From the NCBI GenBank assembly GCA_029339195.1, contig JAPTJF010000023.1, positions 186,001 through 250,000 of the forward strand: a stretch of DNA of 64,000 nt, given 5' to 3'. The first letter of the stretch is position 1. The number at the start of each line of letters is the position of its first letter. Position numbers and translations under genes: made by a program. This document shows positions 56,300-64,000 of the stretch, one piece after another. The notes below the pieces were generated by a model that saw only the letters and a program-made list of their open reading frames with translations, was not told the DNA's origin and made no database searches. The DNA comes from Micractinium sp. NFX-FRZ (lineage: Eukaryota; Chlorophyta; Trebouxiophyceae; Chlorellales; Chlorellaceae).

Positions 56300-56587
56300 C
56301 GAGCCCCTCTTGTGACGCAAATTTTGTTGCGTCAAGCATGCATGTGACCAGCAGGCGGGGGTCTGAGAAGGTGGGCAGGTGTTTTCTTAGCGCATCGACA
56401 GCAGCAGGATCGTGAAACGAAGCCAATTTTGCGCATTTTGCAAGCTGCTGAGATGGCAGCGCGAAGAAAGCCGCCAGTTTGCTCGGAACTGCGCGCTTGC
56501 GATCGTCAATTGACCGGCATTCGCCTTAAGCGACTCTCGTGCATCTTTCAGCTGCACAGCACAGGCGGCGCGGGCCTAGAGGCTATT
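56300..56587. promoter_or_regulatory. shared 5' region of GPN3 and HisHF
   Basis: 288 bp between divergent ATGs; a compact candidate bidirectional promoter. No TATA element recognised. Confidence 0.55.
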
Positions 56588-59500
56588 ATGGCGTCGCTGG
56601 CGTCCACATCCGGGCGCAGCCTGGCAGGGCAGGGCCAGCTGTCGGCTCAGAGCAGCTCACAACACGCAATTCGCCAGCTGCGAGCTCCGGCTCCCGGTCG
56701 CAGCCGCAGCAGCTCGGCGCTGGCATGTAGGGCAGGCAAGTTTCCGCTCTGACCGTTGCTCCCTAGGAGCCACCGCGCCGGCCAAAGACTCCATATTTCG
56801 CATGCATGTCTGAGCGGAGCAGTAGGCCGGCCCCTGCACGCTGCAAGCCAGGCTGGGGTGCCGCCGCCGCTGCCTGCCGCCACTGCCTGCGCTGGTGCTG
56901 CCGGCAGCAGGCAGGGCAGTGCTACAGCTGGCATCGCACCACTGTCCGGCCCGCCTCCAATGCTTTGCCATCGAGCCGCAGGCTGGCTGGCAGGCAAGCT
57001 GGCTGGTATGCACCCGTGCAGGCGTTGCCTCCGGCGTGCCGCACTGCCTCGCTTGCTTCCAGCCGCTCTAGCACTCCCAGCCTGGCTGCCTGCCTGACTG
57101 CACGATGGCTGCTCACTGAATTTGCCCCTGCAGGGGAGCGGGAGGTGACGCTGCTGGACTATGGGGCCGGCAACGTGCGCAGCGTGCGCAACGCGATCAA
57201 GCGCTGCGGGTACACAATCAAGGACGTGAGTGGCGGGGGTGGTGGGGGGGGTGAGGGCAGCAGCTGTAGCTGCCCAGATTTGGCAAGTTGCTTGTGGCTG
57301 CTCAGCTTGAGGCACGTTGCTGTCGGCTGCGGGCGACTGCTGGGCAGGCTGGCATGGGGCGCTGGTGTGCAGTGGGCTGGGGTGCGGGCGCCTGCTGTTC
57401 CCCGCCTTGCTCCCACAGCGGCGTGAAGGCTTGCCTGCATCCCAGCCCTGTGCCCTGCCCAAACCCGGCTGAGCTCCCCCACCCCCAATCCCTTTGCCCA
57501 GTAGTGCAGTAAGCCAGTGCAGCATGTTGACAAGGTTTGCCGTCAAACCCTTTCTGTTTGTTGCAGGTGGAGAGCGTGGCCGACATTGCCAACGCCGAGC
57601 GGCTGATATTCCCGGGTGTGGGCGCGTTTGGCAGCGCCATGGAGATCCTGCAGCAGCGGGGGTACACGCAGGCGATCAGGGACTACATTCAGGTGCGCTG
57701 GCGGGCACGAGGGGGCAACAGGGGGGCACAAGGATGATGGGCACGCCTTGATCATGCACCAGCCAGCAGCCGGCTGCACGCAGGCGCTGAATAGGTTATG
57801 CGCAGGTGCGCTGGCGGGGCACGGGGGCACGAGGGGGGCAGATGCAGGCAGGCTATGACCAGGCAGCAGCCAGCAGGCGGCTGCGCGCAGGCGGTTGAAT
57901 AGGTTATGCGCATGTGGGGCGCTGGCAATGTGTTGGGTGTGCGGGAGCATGGGCGTGCTGCTGTTTCCAGGGCGGAACCGCGCCTGCCTTTGCTGCCTCT
58001 GCTGTCGGGCTCGTGTTGCGCCCACCCTCACTTATCCCAGATGCAGTTGGTGCACTGCATGTGACCCTGTTGCTTCCCTCCTCCCGCCCCCTGCCCCCCA
58101 CTTGCTTCCTGCAGGCCGACCGCCCCTTCCTGGGCGTCTGCCTGGGCATGCAGCTGCTGTTTGAGGGCAGCAGCGAGAGCGGCGGCTGCGAGGGGCTGGG
58201 CCTCATCCCCGGCCAGGTCACCCACTTTGACACAACTCTGGGCCTGCCGGTGCCCCACATCGGCTGGAACGACCTGATTCAGAAGTGAGTGGGAAGAAAG
58301 GGGAAGCGGGAGGAAGGGGATGGTGCCGAGCTGTGTGTATTGGAGTGTGCCAGGGGGCGAGGCGTTGGGGGATTGGCAGGTGACCAAGTGGGGACGGGGC
58401 GACCCAGTGGGCAGCGCAGCGCAGCGGGGGCGGTGGGTAAAACCTCCCCAATTCCTTCCCTGCCGCAACGCCTGCCCTCCTGCCCCCCTTCTGTCCCCCC
58501 GCCAGGCGCACCTCCCCGCTGCTCAGCGAGGTCGGCGACCGCCGCGTCTACTTTGTGCACTCGTACCACGCAACGCCCACGCCAGAGGTGAGGGGGACGA
58601 GTGGGTTGCCCTGTTGCTTTTCATTTGCGCTGCACGGCGGTACCGCACACACCCACGCCAAAGGTGAGGGGCATGAGTGGGTTGCTCTGTTGCTTTTCAT
58701 TTGTGCTGCACGGCGGTACCGCACACACCCAAGCCAGAGGTGGGTGCTGGTGCCCTGGCGGCAGTGTGCAGCAGGGAGGGAGGGGCAGCGGGCAGCAGAC
58801 AGGTGCAGTGCAGCTGGGCATGCTGCAGGCGGTTGCGTAGGCGTTGCTGCGCCCCACAGCCGTGCCGATGCGTGTTCTTCAGATGCCTTGAGCCGCGCAG
58901 ATTTTGTAACGGGTCTCAGTGTCAAAAAGGTATCACTTCCTCACATATTTTAAAACTTGCGATGGGTGCTAGCCACTTCTGAAGGCCCGACAGCGTCCTT
59001 GTGGCCGCCCTTCACCCTCACCCCATCCCCACCCCCTTTGCACTGTACTGCCCCCCCTCCATCCCTCCCTCAGAACGCCGACTGGGTGCTGGCCACCTCT
59101 GAGTACGGCGGCGAGTTTGTGGCGGCGGTGCAGAAGGGCAACGTGGCGGCCACGCAGTTCCACCCCGAGAAGAGCGGGACCGTGGGGCTGGACATCCTGC
59201 GCTGCTTCCTGGACCCGCAAACGGCGGGCAGCGGCGCGGCGGCGGAGCTCAACGGTGGGCGGGGATGGAGAGGGGGGAGGGGAGCAGGGGAGTATGGGAG
59301 CGGGGGAAGAGAGGGAGTGGGGAGGGGAAAGGAGGCAGGGGGGAGAGGGAGGCGAGAGCTCCCACTTCTGCACCCGCTTCACCCCTTGTTCCCTCCCACA
59401 GGCTGCGGGCCGACCGCGCGCCCTGCACCCTACACCCCTAAACCCTGCAACCCTACCCCTCTACCCCCTCACACACACACCTCTGCAGGGCGGCCGCGCG

Positions 59501-60620
59501 GGCTGGCCAAGCGGGTGATTGCCTGCCTGGATGTGCGTGCCAACGACAACGGCGACCTGGTGGTGACCAAGGGGGACCAGTACGACGTTCGGGAGACGGG
59601 GAGCACCAACGAGGTGAGGGGGCTGGGTCGGGGCGCTGCTACAGTGGTGTGGCGTGGCGTGTGTGTGTATGCCGCGGGTGTGTGGAGGCGTGCAGAGGGC
59701 GGGAAGGTGCGCAGGCGGCCAGGCGTGTCTGTTTGCCCTGGCGGGTACCAGGGGGAGGCATTTAGGGGTGAGCCAGTGTGATGATGATGATGTTGGTGTG
59801 CGGGAGTATTTGCACACCAGAGAGAGGTACCCGGCGTGTGTCATCCTTCCCCCTCCTGGCTCTTGCCCCTCTCCACCCCCACCCCCACCCCCCACCCCTG
59901 CCCACCCCCCCGCAGGTGCGCAACCTGGGCAAGCCCGTGGAGCTGGCTGGGCGCTACTTTGAGGAGGGGGCCGACGAGGTGACCTTCCTCAACATCACCG
60001 GTGAGCCCGAACACACAAGTACCGGACCAAGAGTTGCGAGCAATGTGTCGTGAGGTGGTGACAAGGGGGGGCGGGCAGGGGGGCCAGGGGGCAGGCGCAC
60101 GCAGCGTCGTCCGTCCCTGCCTCTCGAGGAGCTGCCCGCCCTGCTGCCTGCCTTGGATGACCTGCTCCTGCCCTGCTGGCACCTCCCCAGGCTTCCACGA
60201 CTTCCCCTTTTGTGCGTGCTGGCGGTGCTGCGGCACTGACCCTTCCAGCCTCGGCCATGCAGCCTGAACGCACCCCCCCCCTCCACGTCCCCCTTGCCCC
60301 CCTGCCCCCCAGGCTTCCGCGACTTCCCCCTGGGCGACCTGCCCATGCTGGAGGTGCTGCGGCAGGCGAGCGAGGGCGTGTTTGTGCCGCTGACCGTGGG
60401 CGGCGGCATCCGCGGCTTCACAGACGGCACGGGCAAGCACTACAGCGCGCTCGAGGTGGCGGCAGAGTACTTCCGGTGAGGGGATGAATGACGAGCAGGG
60501 GTATTTGTTCGGAAGAGGTTGTTGGGATGAATGCGCAGGCAAGCACTACAGCGCGGTCGAGGTGGCGGCAGAGTACTTCCGATGAGGAAAGAAGAGTGAT
60601 GAGCTGGAGCTCTGTGTTTC

Positions 60621-60661
<41 letters not shown>

Positions 60662-63045
60662 GTGAGGGGTGGTCACGGCACAGGCAAGAGGGATACACAC
60701 GGCAGTGTGCTGAGGTGGCGGCAGAGCACTTTCGGTGAGGGGATCAAGTGGCTTTTTGAAGCAGCGGGTTGCCAACGCGCGAGTCGTGTGGGTTTGCGCA
60801 AGCCCGCATGCCACGCTCGACACCACCATACATTGGTTCTGTTGCTGGCAAGGTGCCCATTGGTAGCCACGCTGCGCACGGTGTGCACGCTGTGAAGGAT
60901 GACCTGGCCTCCCTCCCACATGTGCCCCCCCCTCACTCTCTCCCCCCCCCTCATTCCGTCCCTCCCCGCCGTCCCCATGTGCAGCTCTGGCGCGGACAAG
61001 GTGTCCATCGGCAGCGACGCTGTGTACGCTGTGGAGGAGTACCTGGCGGCGGGCAAGAAGGACGGCAGCACCGCCATCGAACAGATCTCGCGCGTCTACG
61101 GCGCCCAGGTTCGTGCGTGTGCGTGTGTGTGTGTGGTTGTGTACCTGCACAGGAGCACTGCCGAGTGCTGGGAATCGCGAGCGACATCCAGAGCGGGTTG
61201 GTGTTGAACAAGTGGTGTGTGTGTGTGGCCGTGCATCAATGGAGATGGGGTGGCTGTCACATGTGCGCATTGACACCCGCTTCAACCCTGCAATTTTATC
61301 GGGTGCACCCGTCTCTTCCCACCCGCCGCTGCCCCGCTGCCCTCTCACTTCCCCCCTACCCCGCAGGCCGTGGTGATCTCTATCGACCCCCGCCGCGTGT
61401 ACGTCGCCTCCCCAGACGACACAACCCACCACACCGTCAAGACCAGCAAGCCAGGTGGGTGCCGCGTGTGTGTGTGTGTGTGATGCTTGTAGGCCGAGCT
61501 GGATGCCTTTGGGCAGGAGAGCGGGGCTTTCAAGCAGGCGCAGCGCGAGCCGGTGGGGCTGGGGCCTGCCAATCATTGCAAAAGACATGGGACTGGCGGG
61601 GGGGGGGGGGGCAGCTTGCGGCGAGCTGGAGAGGCTGCCGGGCAAGCGGCTGCCCTGTGCATGGACTGACGCATCCAGGGCAGGGCGCAAGCCAGCCGTC
61701 TCTGCCATGCTTCCTTAACCCCGCCCCAGCTTGCCTCCTCACCCGCGCCCCAGCTTGCCCTCTCACCGCTCTCCGGCCTGCTCCCTTCGCCCCGCAGGCC
61801 CCCAGGGGGAGCAGTACTGCTGGTGGCAGTGCACAGTGATGGGCGGGCGTGAGGGGCGGGACGTGGACGCCGTGCAGCTGGCAAAGGTGAGGTGGGAGTG
61901 TGGGGGCATGTTGGTTTGTGGGCATGCGGGAGTGGGCTTGTCTGAGTGAGTGAGGCAAAGGTGTGCATGTGGCAGTTTGCATGTGGGTATGTGTGGGTGG
62001 GGCGTGGAGGCAGCCCCGCTCGCAAAGCTGGGGGTAGTGAGGGGGTGACAGCGCGTGCCCCGGCCCTGCCGCCCCACCCACCCCCCCGCTATGCCCACCT
62101 GGCCTTGGCATGTTGCTTTATGATCAGGCTGCTGTTGAGACCGTGGCAAACTGCCCGTCTCCTCTTCCTGCGCCCTGTGTTCACCATAACAACGTGTGCA
62201 CTCCCCTCCCTGCCCTCCCCAGGCGGTTGAGGACCTGGGCGCTGGCGAGATCCTGCTCAACTGCATCGACAACGACGGCGTGGGGCAGGGCTTCGACTGC
62301 GAGCTGGTGGGGGCGGTGGCAGGTGAGGAGCGGGGGCGTTTCAGCTGTGCACGGGGCAGGCGTGGTTAGGGCTGAGCGTGGTGGGTGATGACGTGTGGGT
62401 GAACCAGGGGGAGGCAGCGGTACGGCACACGGGCAAGGTGCCCAAGCGTGGCAATGCTCCTGCCATGGTTACGACTCGGCCCCTCAGCCTCTTCCCTCCA
62501 CCCCAGCCTCCGGCATCGTTGCACTAGCACCAGTCATGCTCCGCTCAACTGTCAACCTTTTGCCCCTCACATCCTCTCTCGCCACCAATCAGATGCGGTC
62601 ACCATCCCCGTCATCGCCTCCAGCGGCGCGGGATCCCCCGAACACTTCTCAGGTGCCTGCTGGCGGGGTGGGCAGCGCGCCCGGCAGCAGCAGCAGCAGC
62701 AGGGTGGCTGGCTGGTATCTCACGCTTGTGCTGCTCTGCCAGTGGCCTGTCCTGGCCAGCACGCCTGCCGTGCGGGTGCAGCATCTGCACCTTCCTCCCA
62801 CCAGCCTGTAGTGCCGACTTGCATGCATGCCTGCTTTCTTGCCACCACTGTTGCCACTGTTGCTGCCAACACGTCCCGTGACCACCACGTGTGCCTCCAC
62901 CTCCCCTCCCCTCTTTCCAGAGGTGTTTGCCAAGACCAAGGCGGCGGCCGCCCTGGCTGCGGGCATCTTCCACCGGCGGGAGGTGCCCATCTCGGCGGTC
63001 AAGGCGCACATGAACGCGGCAGGCATCCCCGCCCGCACAGCATGA
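56588..63045 (+). CDS. HIS7: imidazole glycerol phosphate synthase HisHF, plastid, 585 aa, 15 exons
   Basis: Exons: 56588-56735, 57134-57225, 57567-57692, 58115-58284, 58506-58587, 59074-59254, 59489-59613, 59916-60000, 60313-60475, 60985-61108, 61367-61454, 61798-61886, 62223-62322, 62593-62652, 62921-63045; 1758 nt. The bifunctional enzyme uses glutamine and PRFAR to make IGP plus AICAR in histidine synthesis. The first ~49 residues (Ser/Arg/Ala-rich) look like a plastid transit peptide. The glutaminase half has [19 protein letters not shown] with nucleophile C131, and QFHPEKSG with H236 and E238. The cyclase half begins RVIACLDVR (D281) and has VVISIDPRR (D439) and VIASSGAG, equivalent to the two catalytic aspartates of HisF barrels. 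Such a fusion is normal in plants, algae and fungi. Intron 1 has a GC donor (G|GCAAGT). Introns 3, 5 and 9 are largely echo repeats. Confidence 0.96.
57757..57930 (+). repeat. HIS7: two echoes of HisHF exon 3 end
   Basis: Two tandem copies (about 57765-57840 and 57862-57930) of the segment spanning the exon 3 end, the GTGCGC donor and the early intron. The first keeps GCAGGTGCGCTGGCGGG exactly. Confidence 0.88.
58600..58745 (+). repeat. HIS7: tandem echoes of HisHF exon 5 end
   Basis: Unit of about 74 bp containing the exon 5 end (CCCACGCCAGAG), donor GTGAGG and GAGTGGGTTGC, followed by TGTTGCTTTTCATTTG. The first unit is coding at its left end; two further partial units follow in the intron, at least the first with a usable-looking GTGAGG donor. 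Confidence 0.9.
58958..58992 (+). repeat. HIS7: echo of HisHF exon 6 start
   Basis: GGGTGCTAGCCACTTCTGA copies GGGTGCTGGCCACCTCTGA in exon 6 at 59084-59102. Confidence 0.85.
60189..60238 (+). repeat. HIS7: echo of HisHF exon 9 start
   Basis: CAGGCTTCCACGACTTCCCC with the following GGTGCTGCGGCA copies the acceptor and start of exon 9 at 60310-60364. Confidence 0.88.
60535..60738 (+). repeat. HIS7: two echoes of HisHF exon 9 end
   Basis: 60535-60585 is almost identical to the last 45 nt of exon 9 but has CGATGAGG at the donor. 60683-60738 is a second copy with the intact CGGTGAGG donor. A (TG)n run at 60623-60656 lies between them. Confidence 0.92.
60623..60656 (+). repeat. (TG)n microsatellite
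   Basis: About 16 TG units in HisHF intron 9. Confidence 0.97.
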
Positions 63046-64000
63046 TGACCCACCCACACACTCAATCATTGCGGGCGCACGCCGCGGCGGCCAACCCAAG
63101 TGCGGGCCCCCACATGAAAGCGGCGGCAAGCACCCCCGCCCCGCCCGCACCGCGTGAAGCTGTTAAACGAACTGATAGGACTCCGCCCAGCCCAGTGATG
63201 TCTCCATGGTGGTTGCCCGCCATGTCGCCCACCTGGCTTTTCGCGGCATGTGCTCGTCCCTCACTGCGTTCGTCTGTCGCCCGTCCCCCGTCCGGCAGCG
63301 GCACGGCCCTGCTTCCTTCCCCCTGGGGCGTCCAATGCGTGTGCGTCTGCTCGCCCCCGCAACCCTTGCTTGATTTCTGCTTCCAATGAAGTGATTGCTA
63401 CTCCCGTTCTGCTCCCCACTTTCCCTTCCTCCCTCTCCTCGTTCTCCCCCCTTGACCGCCCAATCTGCCCTGCTTGTCACCACTGGATGTGAAGCCTCGG
63501 TTGCTCCCCCACTGCACCCCTCCATTCTTTTGCTGCCACCCGTGCGCTTTGACTCTCTCCCACTGCTTATTTTGTGCAACATGCACAAGCTTGCGCGTGC
63601 ATGCATGGGTGCATGCGTGCCAACGGATACGTGCAAGCAAGGCACATGACGAGACGTTCTCAGAAGCGGAGCAAGAGGGGCGGCAGCGTGCAAAGAGCGG
63701 GGGGTCATGAGAGGCGGGGACAGCGGCACGCATTCGTGCATTGCAGTGCGGTCCGGAGATTATTATACGAAGGAGGAGCAGGAGTCACGGGGAGGGAGGG
63801 AAGGGAGCGGGGGAGCACAGGGGGAGAGAGCAGGGGCGGGGCGGGGCGGGCCAAGCCGCCCAACCGGCGTGCCAGCTGCGCTTCGCTGCCACCGCTCTGG
63901 GTCACTGCATTGTGATGCCAGCTCAGCTATGCTCCCAGGTCAGCTGCCAGGTCAGCAGCAGCCCTACCGTGGGAGCTTGCTGGAGCCCACCTCTTCTGGC
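63046..64000. other. 3' flank of HisHF, no gene seen
   Basis: C/T-rich spacer with no convincing exon to the window edge. No TGTAA seen, so the poly(A) site of HisHF is not located. Confidence 0.45.

Noticed and set aside
56300..56335. An upstream in-frame TTG start for GPN3
   Set aside because: The family begins almost exactly at the ATG at 56299, and nuclear genes rarely use TTG.
1..64000. tRNA, rRNA, snRNA or viral genes
   Set aside because: I looked for cloverleaf-like cores, conserved rRNA blocks and viral hallmark proteins and saw none. Short structured RNAs could still be missed without a covariance search.

Overview
The window looks like nuclear DNA of a green alga, most likely a Chlorella-like trebouxiophyte. 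It is very GC-rich and intron-dense: exons can be as short as 16-25 nt, and nearly all introns are GT-AG. Candidate polyadenylation signals are of the TGTAA type. One gene is a HUP/STP-type hexose transporter of the kind studied in Chlorella. Species was not determined. The gene models were assembled by hand from splice sites and reading phase. For the ten models that are complete at both ends, the exon lengths sum to an exact multiple of three.

Layout, left to right. Positions 1-335 carry possible exons of a minus-strand gene running off the edge. 689-5775 (+) is a coiled-coil protein whose introns are all in phase 0. 6346-8447 (+) is a decayed inverted copy of the MYND-finger gene at 12807-15536 (-). 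Between these two copies lie three different tandem satellites, an assembly gap and a reverse-transcriptase remnant. 15966-16671 holds a repeated segment and an orphan terminal exon. Next come a hexose transporter (17471-24635, -), divergent from a single-pass membrane TKL/Raf-like kinase (25039-30466, +). A single-pass surface protein (31088-33534, -) and translation release factor eRF3 (34163-40427, -) follow, the latter divergent from a plastid-type SAM methyltransferase (40712-42661, +). Then an 8-bp satellite (43266-43935), the GPI-anchor acyltransferase PIG-W/GWT1 (44225-46612, -), a broken MYND fragment (47026-47640, -), and a 1097-residue MYND protein (47765-52039, +). The last pair is the GPN-loop GTPase GPN3 (52736-56299, -), divergent from the histidine-pathway fusion enzyme IGP synthase HisHF (56588-63045, +). 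The remaining sequence to 64000 holds no gene I can support.

The genes are housekeeping genes of separate pathways (translation termination, RNA polymerase II assembly/import, GPI anchors, histidine, sugar uptake, signalling) and do not form an operon or cluster. Three divergent pairs share short 5' regions of 284-403 bp.

The most striking pattern is not a gene. In at least seven genes the introns contain degenerate copies ('echoes') of the neighbouring exon edge together with its splice site. In GPN3 this is a four-unit tandem array of about 115 bp whose last unit is real coding sequence. In HisHF and the transporter several introns are largely built this way. This suggests that introns in this genome grow by tandem duplication of segments spanning exon-intron junctions.
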